From Heliocidaris tuberculata (taxonomy: Eukaryota > Echinodermata > Echinoidea > Camarodonta > Echinometridae), in the NCBI GenBank assembly GCA_025618425.1, contig CM046832.1:27470675-27534674 (forward strand): a stretch of DNA of 64,000 bases. Direction: 5' to 3'. Shown piece by piece: positions 41,401 to 53,937 of this stretch (the first letter of the stretch is position 1; each line of letters begins with the position of its first letter). The notes under the pieces are model-generated. The model saw only the letters and a list, made by a program, of their open reading frames with translations. It was not told where the DNA came from and did no database searches. Position numbers and translations under genes: made by a program.

Positions 41401-44400
41401 GTACATCTGGTACACATGGAAATAGTGACTTGCAAAAAATGTACCCTGTAACAAAGAACATTTCACCAATGCGAAATCCCTCCAAATTTAGGGGGGAAAT
41501 GAAAGTGATTTGACTGTGCACAAGTCTGAAACTTAAAACGTTTGGGAAAATAAAGATAATTAAATATTCTGGATGAATATTCTTTTGTTTTACGAATGCA
41601 ATTTGAACACATACCGTGATGGGAAAATGCTAAGATTACCGACAAATTTTATTTCTTGAGAGAGGGTTTCTCTCTGTGTTTGTGTTTATTCATTATCTTG
41701 TCTTGGTGTTCAAAACACTTTGGGTGAATACTTTGTCATAGCCCATTTCGATAAAAATAAAGTGTTAAAGGGGACAATCAGCCAGAATGTCATTCCCATG
41801 AAATCCTATATATAGTTTACGTGGGAAAACCGTATTGACAACGTTTTGAAGTACTGGTCTAGATCCGAAAATGAAAAGCAGATGAGACTGTTAAACCAAG
41901 GCCATTGGGATGGACCACTCATGTCCAAACAATGTTATGCGAGTGACCAGCCCATGCAAAAAGAATGCTCTATTCTCATGGTCATCACACTGACCATCGT
42001 CCCGTCATCACCGTCGGGCTGAGTGATGCATTGCGTAAGAAGACCATGCGACATCATTATAACATCGTGTTGACATCAACCACGCAACCAGCCGTGATGA
42101 TGATGATGATGATGGCCGCCATGCGAAGCCGACCAAGTGACGCGTGTCCCGCCCGACGTGCTGTACGCCGTCATGACCGTGTTGAAAAATAACCAAACAT
42201 CATCAGTGGTCCTTAATTCTTTGGGATAAATATACAAGTACTTGTGTGTATTGAGTTCACTGTAGAATGTAGGCTACTTCAAATAAGGACAGCTCCTTCG
42301 TTTTGTTTACTTTCGTCAGTTTCGATTGCTAAAATAGGAGATACAGAGTTTTGAAAAGGAGCATTATTATTCTAGTAACTCATCATTTACTTCTGTAATA
42401 TTTAACATCAATATTTAGTTTTCAAAGTGATGTAAAGAACATGACAAGTCTAACGATTTGAAAATGAGTCAGCATCGGTGAGCAATTCAAAAAGTGAATG
42501 AGTAGGCTTAACGGTGCATCACGAAAAATGTCATGTAGTCTAATTTTTGTTTTATACTGTTATCGCTTATAATGGCATCGGAGCTGTTATGAGGAAAAAA
42601 AACAACAAAACAAAACAAAAAGCAAATTTAAAACACTTACTGAGCACACTTTACCCCCTGTTCAACAGGATAAAAAGAAAGACCTGGACACCCTTGACAA
42701 TGGGAAAGGTCGAAATGACCCATTCTGTATAACAAAATAAGACGTTATTGTTTTAGCATTTCCAACACGTCGTAGGGCGTTTGTCTTAGCCCATTTCACA
42801 AGGCCTGGGCGCTGCCATATAGCCCCGAGTGATAGGATCATCAAATGGTCATTGAGACAAGCACGAGGATTTGAGAAGCTTATTGAAAAGGTGAGAGAAA
42901 AATGAGCGAAAGAGGGAGGGTGACACGGATGGGAGGGGAGGAGAGATGAAAATAAGAAAGAGGGATAAATGGGGAGAGATTGAGAGGGAGGGAGGTAAGG
43001 AGGAGGAGGGAGGGGAGGGGAGGGAGGAAGGGGGGGGGGGAGAGAGAGAGAGAAGGGGATGGGGGAGGCAAATTAAGTAGATCTATACGACACAAAGCTA
43101 TGACAACCCAAACAATCGATTCCGTCTCACAAAGTAAGTGCAGAAGCTCTCAAAAACTATATAGCTGATGAACTGGATTAGAAATAATTGTGATCTTCTG
43201 CTGGTACGTGATGTGCAATTTGACTTCTGTGCAACCTCAAATCTGGAGCTGGGGGAGAGTTGTTAGAGAGATCCGGTCGGGGATGGGGGCGTTATACGAT
43301 TACGTAGGAAATAATGATCGTAAAACGGATATCAGACCCGCAAACTACTTCCTATAGTGCCTCAAGGAGCGGATGGTAATGTATCTGAACGTAATAAAGT
43401 CGGTCCCTCTGATCAAATTACTGGACAATTAGGACTAAGCCATTTGCTGGTAGATGGCGCGGATATAATGATTTCTGTGGTTTGAAGGGAATCCCCTGCC
43501 TTGCATGTATGTCATCCTCACTCACGCCGATTTCCATTTTTGTGGCAAATATTCTTTGTTTTCGCCATTCTTAGACCCTTTCATCATTTTTTAAAAAATT
43601 CCTCTGTCTTTTTTCTTTCGTCTGGATCACCACCTTTTCTTGATTAATATTACTTGTTATAATCTCTCTCCCATCGTAATTTACTATACCGGTGATTTTT
43701 TTTTTGACTTACAATTAATATTTCGTTTTCTTCTCAATGTCCGTCCCTTGATACAGAAATTACTGGCAGATCATGCATGTGATTCTATCGCCTTATTTGT
43801 TAAATCTGAACCGAAGTCCAACCATGACTACAAATATATTCAGAATTAATTTCGTCACATGTTTTAGACATACTAAAGGGAATGTTGTACTTTACGGATC
43901 CAGGATCCTTCATGCCCGGGGGGGGGGGGGGTACATTGTCCAAAATATCTAAAAAATATCCCCCCCCCCCAAAAAAAAAGAACGACTGAAAACACAAAGT
44001 TGGGGAGGTCGGCAATTTTGACGGGGGAGGAGGGGGAGGGAGAAGATGTTACATACAACTAGAAGTGTGTATAAAACTACAGTGTACTTCACTTTTCTTT
44101 TCTTTTTTCCATTTTTTTGACCGGGGGCACGTGTCCCCTGTGTCCCCCTGGATTCGCTACCTCTCATTCTAGCGAGATGTTGTTCTGTGAGAGTCGAAAA
44201 CAACTACCAAACCCATCTCTTTGTGGTTAGGAGTCAGACCATTGTTTTGCTGGCATATAGGATACGATGTAATACCGGAAATTGGGGGAAATTCAAGTGA
44301 TTACCCAAATTTGCTTACGGTAAGCCCCCATTGACACGTGCATTTTATAAGGGTGAAGGGTGACATGAGTGGAAGAAATCCCATATCATTTTTTTTTTTA

Positions 44401-44895
44401 GAAATGAGAAGAGGAGGTGTAAATTGATGAAAACGGGTGGGTATTGAAGACTAGTTGAAGCATCAAGCTTGGATGGATAGGAAGAGTACAGGACTCCGCA
44501 TTTATGAAGTATATGAATATGCCTGTGACCATCTGTTTTAGTTTCAAAATATCTTACGTTTGCAGTATTTTCGGTTCTGAGACAAAATTAATTTTCTAGT
44601 AGATTTACTATGTGTAGGTCTATGAACCCATAGCACTATAGAACATAGCGACAAATAATGGCTCCGTGTTAATTATTAGCCTATATCTGAAACTGTACCA
44701 CATAAATATTAATGGTCTTCATCCTCCTTCCTTTCTATCTTTCATTTTTCTACTCTGTCTTCCTCTTTCCCTCTCCATCCCTCTTTTCTTATATTCTTAT
44801 ATTCTCTGTTCAAAATTTTTTTTTGTTCTTCTTGGAACCTTCTCTTTCTATTTCTAGCTCTCTCTCTCTCTCTCTTTCTCTCTTTCCATATATAT

Positions 44896-45036
<141 letters not shown>

Positions 45037-45169
45037 CCTTTGTTCACTTTCTCCTATTCTCTCTGTCTCTCTCTCTCTTTAACCCTTCCTCAACTTTTCA
45101 TTCCTTTTCTTCTTCTTTTCTACTCCTCTCTCTCCTTTTCCTCTTACCTTTGATGACACAGAAGTTTTA

Positions 45170-45372
45170 ATTATATTTTTAGATTTTGATGCAATATTTG
45201 AGAGTTTTATTTAGTATTTTTATTATTCAAGATCTATGGTTGTATGTTCTAGTTATTTTCGTTTTGATCGTTTATCGTTTTGTACATATGACTTTGTAAA
45301 TTGAGCAATTTCAGCTGTCCAGCTGCATGTTCTTTTGTTACAATAAACCGAATCAAATCAAATCAAATCAAT
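45170..45372 (+). mobile_element. Possible truncated non-LTR retroelement 3' end
   Basis: A unique stretch ends with caataaaccgaatcaaatca and a short AATCA tandem tail (45351-45371). Non-LTR elements of the CR1/RTE type commonly end in such short tandem tails rather than poly(A). No reverse transcriptase frame is attached. Confidence 0.35.
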
Positions 45373-46423
45373 TAAATTTACCACTGGTGACAGATTTTCT
45401 GTTGGAACTACTGTCTTTGATGTGGAATACAAACATGCCGATAGATAATAGTGACGAGTATTTTGATACATTATTTCTCATGAATTGAGCATAAACTACC
45501 ACTTTCTTTGTTATGGAATAGGTCTATAATAATGTATATCATTGGGTCTTTGTCATTGTCGTTTAGTGAACAGTAAAGAAAGTATCATTCAATCGACTAG
45601 ATCGTCAGGATAGTCTTCATTGTTTCACGTACGATTGTGTACAAATAAGATTATAAATGGTAAACACGGTTTTCAAGCGAAGGAAATCTCTGTTAAATAG
45701 CGATCGTTTGCTTGTCTACAGTCGGCAAAGCTTTATCAGATCAGTAAGAGAAAAATATTAAATATCTTCTCATCACTTTGAGCTTCAACGTCCCGACAAA
45801 ACGCCATTACCAGCGTGGTGACAGAGGGATGGTAAAGCATATATTGCTGGCCGGCTACACTCGGCTGGGAGAACACCCAAGAAGCGCTAGACGTGTCAGT
45901 GACATCATAGAGCTCGGCTAATGGATGGGGGAGGGGTCATTCAAGCTGTTTGTCATGTTTGTGGAATCCATATTTTGGCATTTTTTGAGACTCGTTTGTC
46001 ATGTTTGTCAAATTGTGTTACGAAGCAGAACAGTGGAAAACGGAAAGCAAAGCATGGTTCTCTAGACATTCAACTTTATTTGGCCGATTGCGAACTAAAA
46101 TGAAAAATATCGATATGAGCAAGGAAAACAAAGAAACAAAACAAAAACAAAACAAAACGAAACAATGCCAAAAAACAACAATAATAGTAAATTTGACCGC
46201 TGTTGACGTTGATCACAAATTAGCGATGCAAAAGTAATATCTTCGCAAAATTGAATGTATGGATTTCTAAATATACATTACATAAATAAGACAAGACTAA
46301 AATGCAACCAAAGAATAGTAAAGAGATAGCGAGATCTGTAATCGGATACACTACTCTCTTAAACGAAAAACAAGACGTAAGTTTTGTGAAAAAATGAAAG
46401 TATGCATTTGTAAAGCACGTCCT

Positions 46424-46581
46424 GGGTGCCATTGCATAAAGACTTACTATTATAGTAACTTTGCCATCAATGGTAACTACCATGGTAACGTTGCTCAAGA
46501 GCCAATCAAAATCCAGTATTCCATGAAAAGTTACTATAATAGCAAAGTTACTATAATAGCAAGTTTTATGCAACGGCACCC
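46424..46581. mobile_element. Short foldback MITE (158 bp)
   Basis: The ends are GGGTGCCATTGCATAAA on the left and the complement of GGGTGCCGTTGCATAAA on the right. The arms contain ctattatagtaac units, with gttactataatagca occurring twice in the right arm. The element lies 300 bp upstream of Mox exon 3 in intron 2. No target duplication beyond 1-2 bases is clear. Confidence 0.6.
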
Positions 46582-46881
46582 TGCTTTGTTAATCATTATT
46601 GCACCTCACGTCAACATCCGAAATCTGGATCGAACCGTGGGCGTTGTCGGCGGAGAGTCGATCACAAGACCAACGCACCTTCTATTTGTGAAAACTGAAA
46701 CATGAATTTATAAAGAGCTTTCACGGTTCCCGTTGTTCCATCTTACTGCATGGAACATACTTGTAGAACACAGGTACCGACCAGAGAGTCTATACCTTTA
46801 CAGGTCTATATCACGGCTTAACTTTTGAAGTAAGAAATTTTAAAGAACTTTCACAATTTCTGTGTTTTCATGTTCCTGCAG

Positions 46882-47066
46882 GGAACGTACCTGGGGAGCA
46901 GGGAGGCTACAAGCAGCTGGACCTAACAGCCAAGCCCCGCAAGGAAAGGACAGCATTCACCAAGGAACAGATCAGAGAACTGGAGAACGAGTTCAACCAT
47001 CATAACTACTTGACAAGACTTCGACGATACGAGATCGCCGTCACACTCAACCTCACAGAGAGACAG
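46882..47066 (+). CDS. Mox: Mox coding exon 3 (homeodomain positions 1-44)
   Basis: The acceptor is ttcctgcag. The exon completes a split Gly codon, adds a short linker ([16 protein letters not shown]), then enters the homeodomain with [33 protein letters not shown] and the LTERQ end of the turn before helix 3 follow. The donor is CAG|gtgggt, phase 0, exactly between homeodomain positions 44 and 45, a position used by many ANTP-class homeobox genes including vertebrate MEOX. Arg5 and Phe8 of the homeodomain are present. Compared with vertebrate Mox, several positions in and between helices 1 and 2 carry Asn or Thr (ENEFNHH and VTLNL instead of EAEFAHH and VNLDL). The assignment rests on the near-complete match to the Mox class. 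Confidence 0.97.
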
Positions 47067-49108
47067 GTGGGTGAACGAAGAGGATAACGAGTGGTTTGGA
47101 GATGTTTCACGAGGGAGGAGGGTATTCCTATGTGGAAGGAGGATGAGGAGAATGACGGTGATTTTGTGGGGTTCGGATCTGTAAGATTTGAACTTGAGGA
47201 GGGGGACTGAAGACCTGGATGGGGTGGTAAGGTAGCCAACCTAGAAGAGGAGGAGGAAGAGGAGGGTTTATTAGGGTTTCGGACCTATAAATTAAAGGGA
47301 TTCAGTAACTTTGTGGAGGCTTGATTTAATAAATTGTTGAATTTTGATATCTGTCTTGTATAATGATGATCATTTTTACATTTTTACACCATATTACATA
47401 CGCTGATAGCATGTAAGGCCAGGCAGCTCAGATTTTATCAAGCTTCTACAAAGTTACCAAATCACTTTAAGGAACGGGAATGTGAATAGCAAAAAGAGGA
47501 TAATTATTATTAGGAGATGAGATGGTAAATGGGTGGAAGAATTATAGAGGAAAATAATAAGGATGGAAGAAATAGTGATGGATAAAGAAATACAAAGAGT
47601 ATGGTATGGATAGAAACAAGATGAGGATGATAATAGATGGGCAGGGAATTAGGAAATGTTAGGAGACCAAAAATAGCAGTACAAGTGGAAAGGGATGGTA
47701 GAAAATGTGAACTAAGACGAGGAACAAAGAAAGAAGGAAAGGTCGAGGTAGATGAGAGAATGGGGTTATGACGCTGGCGTTCCTTTAAGGATTCGTCATT
47801 CTTCTTTCTATGTTTGTTCCTCTTTTAGTACCTGGATAGGAGCCCTGGCAGTCTTCCGAGCAATGCTCGAACCTCAGAGAATATCTGTATACCTGCTTTA
47901 GAAAAAAAAAAAAAAAAAAAAATCACGTATCGCGAGATATTTGACCCACTTTTACACCATACAATATCACCCCTTTTCACAGTGTTAGTTGTGAACATTA
48001 AGTCAGCAAAGATGTTAGTTTTAACAATGCTTGTTGCAAATTATCCTCAAAGATAATTGTTAGGTGACGATAATTTGTAATCTTTAAACTTTGAGTTGAA
48101 TAGCTCAAAATGTGATTATTAAGTAATTCGGCGAGGGCACAAGAGGTTCCACCGCCGATTATGATATAGCTATGATCATAAACATTTAAATCAAATAACT
48201 TGACACACACGAAGCTAAGATCAAACCCTTTCATTAGGAATAACATATTAAAAATGCCTTAGGAGTTATATTATATCTTGAGCACCGATTATTATTACAA
48301 TTCTTCCAAATCCAAAATATCGTAGTATTTTGCTCCAGCTGTCTCCACACGGCTGGCACAGAAAGATCAAAGAGCTTGCAATGGATTCATATAAAAGTGG
48401 GTCAAAACATGTCGAGATATTTGTTTTTGAAAGCATTACGCAGATATATTATTTGAGGTTGAGAGAGCGTTCGAAAGATTGGTTCGGCACTCCGCTTCAA
48501 GTACACTGTCTGGGTTTCTGGGTTGGAGAGAGAACGGAGGTTGAGCGCCATCTGGGTTAGCTATAAACAAAATGCAGAGCCAGTCAGTCTGTGATATTGT
48601 GTGTCAATACAAGTTCTGCATCATTATATACACGTTCTCTTCAGTTTTTATAGAATTATTAGACCATAGATTTAATATTTAGATCAGATCCCGCTTCATT
48701 TCTTGATAGGCAGAAATTATTTGTTAGTCTTCAGTTTATCATAATTATAATAGCGTCATTGAATGAATAACAACTGTGAAATATGCTATCAATTCCGGAA
48801 TATTTGTTCTATATTATGAATTCCTACAAAGCACAGGGTTATGGAAATTTTTGGTTTACACTGAATGGCCATTAACAATGTAGCTATTTGATTGATATAA
48901 TCTAATCTTGTTAAAAGACGATTTTCTTCTTTGATGTAAAACTTGTGCAGTGGTGAAGAAAGTAAATATATATATTTTTTTAAATCAAAGACTTTGTACC
49001 CAAAATATTTTAAAACTGTGTTTAGGTCCGCGGTTGCCATCAAATCACTATCCTGATGTTTATAAAATCATATTTCCCTTATTTTTCTACATTTATTTTG
49101 CATCGCAG
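47067..49108 (+). other. Mox: Mox homeobox intron (intron 3, about 2.0 kb)
   Basis: This phase-0 intron interrupts the homeodomain between positions 44 and 45. Its first 200 bases are GAGG-rich. The rest is AT-rich with a short A run (about 47901-47920). No gene or clear repeat was recognised inside it. Confidence 0.85.
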
Positions 49109-49420
49109 GTCAAAGTCTGGTTCCAGAACCGTCGCATGAAATGGAAACGCTGCAAAGGAGCCCGGGAACGCGAACTGGCCGAGAAACGACTGCAAGCCAT
49201 GGAAGTCAAATTGGGGTTACCACCCGGAAGCTCTAGTGGACTCAACAATACACTTCCGGGTAATCTGGCCAACGCAAGCAGCATAGTATCGAACCACAGT
49301 TCGGATAGTGCGTGCGGTTTGGAGAACGGTTCAGACGCCAGTAATTACGGCGGTTCGGATAATGGAGATCCAAATAGTCCGCCTCATCATCGATTAGACA
49401 TAAAAGAAGATTACGACTGA
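49109..49420 (+). CDS. Mox: Mox coding exon 4 (recognition helix and C-terminus)
   Basis: The acceptor is catcgcag. The exon opens in phase 0 with VKVWFQNRRMKWKRCKG, the third (recognition) helix: Trp48, Phe49, Gln50 and Asn51, the invariant base-contacting Asn. Gln50 predicts TAATTA/TAATGG-type targets, as for other Antp-like factors. The tail of about 85 residues begins with a charged helix (ARERELAEKRLQAMEVKL), continues with a Ser/Asn/Gly-rich stretch, and ends acidic (DIKEDYD) before TGA at 49418-49420. Homeodomain position 59 is Cys where vertebrate MEOX proteins have Val. An open frame does extend upstream of 49109, but it reads AT-rich intron and is not coding. Confidence 0.97.
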   Translation, partial: VKVWFQNRRMKWKRCKGARERELAEKRLQAMEVKLGLPPGSSSGLNNTLPGNLANASSIVSNHSSDSACGLENGSDASNYGGSDNGDPNSPPHHRLDIKEDYD

Positions 49421-50689
49421 GCCTCGTTGCTCAGATCCCATTCGTAAGGACATTTAGTGAGAGGCATGATGTCCAGTGAATATCATGGCCAGGACTCTTT
49501 GTTTTATAATAGTACTTCACAGGGTTTAATGTAGACATATGCATGGTATGAAGAGAATGTCTTGCGAGTTGCGAGCTTTGTGGAAGGACCTACGAGTTTG
49601 TGTTGATTGAAGGTTGTGGTATGACAATTTTGAAGAGGTTCTACCAATGAAATGAGCAGCCAAACAAGCAATGAAAGTCTTAGCGACTCTTGAAACGACA
49701 GTGGACCGAAAGATGGACCTACAACTTGTGCGATTTTGTTAATCCAGAAAAAAAAAATAGCATGTAGCATAATGGCATCGGCCATTATATAGTCAACAGA
49801 AACTATCCAAACAGTACATCAAGTAAATATAATTTCAACTATAATGCTGTACTCTAATCAGTACTACCTATGAGGAGTGAGATTAGGAATGAGTGCTTCA
49901 TGTTTTCTTCAAAGAAATGATTTATTGTTTTTGTTCAAATCTACTTATTACTTCTTTCTTTTTTAAAAAATTCATTGAACTTGTTCACAGAACACCGAGA
50001 GCGGTGAAATGGTTATTCTGTATATTCAAAAAAAAATTTGGTTCAGGAAGACAAAGGTTTAACTTATTGTGATGGATGGATATAAGTAGAAATTGTTTTC
50101 GAACAATAATGTCCTTCGTATGACAGAAACTGCGTGCGACTCCTGTTTTATATGGATTCTATCCCCCAAAATATTTGGTAGTGACGCTAGCAAGAAGTAA
50201 ATAAGATAGACACAAATAAAATACAATCCTAGATGTGGTTCCAGTTTACGACGATACAGAACCAAGTTAACATCTTTTATTTGTTGGTCACACATAATAT
50301 TCCAAGAGTATTACTATCAGGGTCAGCCGAACAGTGATCATCACGATGTCGTAACGCTTCTCGGCCATGTCTCCTTTTTTGTGTGTCTGTTATGTCAGAA
50401 ATATTTTGTTGGATCATGGAAAACAGAATTGACAATGATCATGTCAAAATCCCGAACCCTCAATCAATATGCAACACTCTGTAGGTAACAGATTTGCCAG
50501 TATAGGCCGAACATTGTGATTTTATAGAAATCGTTGCACGAAGAAAATTATGCTTGGTCAGTCCTTGGTCGCTTATTCTCAAATTGCACGGTGACAAGCA
50601 AAGTGTCGGTCTCGTCATTAGCGAGCCCTGACACAAATAAATGGTACTTAAAGGGGGATGAATAATAATATTTCATTCCGATTACTGCT

Positions 50690-51180
50690 ATAGTCAGGTT
50701 CACACGATGGGAGCTAAATTTAAAGTTTTGCTTTTCAAAACTTAAAGTTAGCTTAGTTATCTTGTAGTTTCAGACCGTATATGAACGGACTCGTAGTTTC
50801 GAAACTTGAAGTTTACTTGTAGTTCTAGAACCACAAGCGAGCTCGTGGTTAACGCTGAAAAAACGAGCAGCGGGGGGGGGGGGGGGGGGGGGGGGGGGGG
50901 TCCTCGTAGTTAACGATGACCCCTCTGTTCATGTTAAACTTCCAGGTCATACCCTTCGCACGAATTATGAACACAGGAACTGTATGTGTACTGTACACAC
51001 AATCGGTATCTACTTCCGGTGTTAACAACGACGATCGCTCGGCTTGTAGTTTCAGAACAACGAGCATCGTTGTTTCGGGCCCATGTGAATCCTCCTCGTG
51101 GTTATTGGGTCGTTGTTTCGTTAATTAAAGTTTCGCTAACTTAAAGTTTTGAAACCACAAGTCCCGTATGAACGTAACTT
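50690..51180. repeat. Interspersed repeat with 30-base G run
   Basis: The block opens ggttcacacgatgggagcta. It is full of cttgtagtttc, tcgtagtttcgaaac, aaagttttg and acgagc units in both orientations. It contains an uninterrupted run of 30 G at 50871-50900. It looks like a degenerate MITE-type repeat; limits are approximate. Confidence 0.5.
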
Positions 51181-51989
51181 ATGATATACAATGTAGTACT
51201 ATCGGAACCATTAAAGTACTTTTTGAAAAGTTATTTGTTGTAAACTACAAACACTTGTAAATTTGAGAACAAGATGATCAGTTAGCAGGATAATTCTGAT
51301 GAAATATTCAGAGATGTTTTCGGTAATGAAGCCTTTTAAAGGCCCTCTTCCGAGTTCTCATCATTATATTGAACCATAAACATATTCAGGTCATTTTTGG
51401 TTACATTTTAAAGATTTCTGCGTTGGAGGAGGGGGGGGGGGGCACAAATGGATAGATTCTGTCAAATCGTCTTGTTTTGACTTAGAATTATTTTGCTTCT
51501 ATATTCTCAACCCTCAATCTCTGTAAAGTAGAGTGGGTTTGTTTTAAATAGGCCGACTGAACGCCCATATACTATGATAAATACCCAGATCAAGTGTAAT
51601 TCAAGCTTTCTATTCGATCAATTTGATTACGTTCATATGCTAGATATGAATTCTTGTAAGTGTAACTTGAAAAATATGCTCAAGAAAATATGACCAAAAT
51701 CTCCTACAACGTTGCTTTGTAAGTTTTTTTTATATTGCTGATATCACTTTTAATTTAAGACATCTTAAGTTTGGCCTTTTATGAGAACGCAATGTCTCCA
51801 TTTTTTCACTATTACGAGATAGTACTTGACCATTTTATATATTGCTTTATGTTATTCAGATGCATGTGGCAGGCAAGCGAGTGTGTTTTTTTATCACACA
51901 AAATAATGAGATATTGTGCAAGGTTGGGCCCTCTCTGTAATCTCGGCCGTGAAATACTAGTAATTATCTGTCGGTATATCTATGTAAAA

Positions 51990-52020
51990 TAGACGTAACG
52001 CCGAAAGGGCGTTACGTCTA
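51990..52020. repeat. Perfect 13-bp-stem hairpin
   Basis: tagacgtaacgcc, a five-base loop (gaaag), then its exact complement. ctatgtaaaat occurs on both sides of the hairpin, partly overlapping the stem. About 2.6 kb after the Mox stop. Confidence 0.75.
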
Positions 52021-52722
52021 TGTAAAATGACTTGAGTAAACGCAATTCTGGTTCACAACAGACGATGTAGCATTCTGAAATTCACAACGATCTTGACATG
52101 TGTAAATTTGACATGTGTAAATTTTGATAAATCGTAAAGTCGTAAAGCGAGATATGCACAATAGTTATCAGAATCTCAACACTTTATAATCGGTAAAAGA
52201 AAATCATGATTGGCATAGCCAATAAACGGGTAAGAAAATTTGTGACATAGGCTTTGTACTTCAATAATAGTTTAGTGACTAACGGTCTGTATTTTCTGTT
52301 ATCTTTTTCTTTTTTAGCCTCGACGCAACTGAAAGTTTTGTCACCTAAAAAGGTGTGAAAATATGAATCATGTATGAACTTTTCAAGGAATATAAGTACT
52401 GAAAGGTGGTTCCTATGTATATGAACTGGATATAGCGATGTAAAATGTATTGTACAGTAATTATTGTTGTCCAGACTAGGACTTATTGTTTATACATTTA
52501 CCAGTTGTTTGCTGTTTGACATATGTTTTTGTTCTAATAGTGATGATAAAACATGATGTTGGAAATTAAAAGTTATTATTGTGACAATATACCGTTTTCC
52601 GCTGATGTGCTTGTTATTGCTGCATAATGCTTTTAAAGCTGAATGATGTCCGCCTTTTTGTCGGTTGCCGGTTTGTGAACAAATTAATGAGAATCCAAAT
52701 TATGAAAGAGAGAGAAGAGTGA

Positions 52723-52769
<47 letters not shown>

Positions 52770-52798
52770 AGGAAAGGGGCAGGAGAGAGAGAGAAAAA
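52723..52798. repeat. GA microsatellite with G run
   Basis: (GA)n about 52728-52760, then nine G, then imperfect GA. Confidence 0.9.
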
Positions 52799-53858
52799 AA
52801 ACACGAGGTAGGGTATATTATACGGAACATCTAAGCAACAATATCACAATTAATAAATAAGAATATTGCTACATGTACTTCGAATCCTCTCAAGATCAAT
52901 TGAACAGAATGTTATCAACGTTTGAACAACCTTATGAACACTTTACCATATTACTTTATACATTTTTCTTCTTACATTTTGTTTTACAGATTCAGCTTAA
53001 CCCAAAGCAATCTCAAATTCTATATGTCATTTTTGATGCGGTGAAATGAAAATAAAAGTTGGAAAATATTTTTCTCTGGCTTTCCCAGCCCATCTTCTGA
53101 ACGTCCAGACTGATCACGTAAATCTAGCCTGGGGGCTCTTTCTAATTATACTCTCTTCCATTTTCACATACCGTGCAGTCTGCAGAAAAAACACGGGTGA
53201 AGAAAAATGTCTGTAAAAAGTCAATAAGAGAAAATCTCCTACTCGTCCAATGTCTAACTGATTCCAATATTCCTTACGATTTCACCTCTTGAACGCAGAA
53301 AAAACAAGAAAAGTGGAGTAATTGGTGCATCCCCTATTATGGCTGATAAAACATACACGGTATTTGTGTTTCTGGTGGACTAAAAACGGAAAGAGGATCC
53401 TTTCTGTCCTGAAAAAAATTTTCTTCGTTATTTTTATGAAAAGTGTAGTGGCGAATCTGAGAGGGGCAAGGGGGCACGTGCCCAGGGCGGCTCCAGTAAT
53501 AGGCCCACTTAAAAAAAAGAAGGAAACAAATGGAAAAAAATAAAAGAAAATGGAAGTTTAGAAAAGGAAGAAGGGGAAAATGAGGGTGCAGGTCCGTCCC
53601 ATAATTTCATTGTTCGATATAGGCGACAGTTTACTCCCAATGCAATCAGGATCATTCATAATGCGCTTTGCTCACTCGCGTAGATTAAAAAATAAGAAGA
53701 TAAATGACCACTACAGAGGCTTATCCAGGTTTGTCTGAAAGGAGGGGGACGGGGGAGCGGTGTTATAGCCTAATTGATAAGCACTTTCTCGATAGGGGCA
53801 GTCGTTCCCTTTTAAAGTTCTGAAAGTTTGCCTTGCTGCGATACATTAAAAAAAAAGT

Positions 53859-53893
53859 AGAGAGATAGAGAGATAGAGAGATAGAGAGATAGA

Positions 53894-53932
<39 letters not shown>
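53859..53932. repeat. TAGAGAGA octamer tandem repeat
   Basis: Seven or so tagagaga units passing into plain (GA)n. Confidence 0.95.

Positions 53933-53937
<5 letters not shown>

Larger units (their letters stand above)
49421..52600 (+). other. Mox: Probable Mox 3' UTR and downstream flank
   Basis: After the stop codon the sequence has no further coding signal. AATAAA occurs near 50215, and ATTAAA near 52566 is followed by a GT-rich stretch (gatgtgcttgttatt at about 52603). Several TGTA-type motifs, as in Pumilio-bound UTRs, are present around 52430-52455. The 3' end could be at either signal. If it is the later one, the UTR would include the G-run repeat at 50690-51180 and the hairpin at 51990-52020. 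Confidence 0.3.

Noticed and set aside
48950..49108. In-frame extension upstream of Mox exon 4
   Set aside because: AT-rich intronic sequence before a clear acceptor; family homology begins exactly at 49109.
52290..52316. Strong acceptor-like pyrimidine tract ending in ttttttag
   Set aside because: Lies after the Mox stop with no matching donor or open frame; probably chance in the 3' flank.
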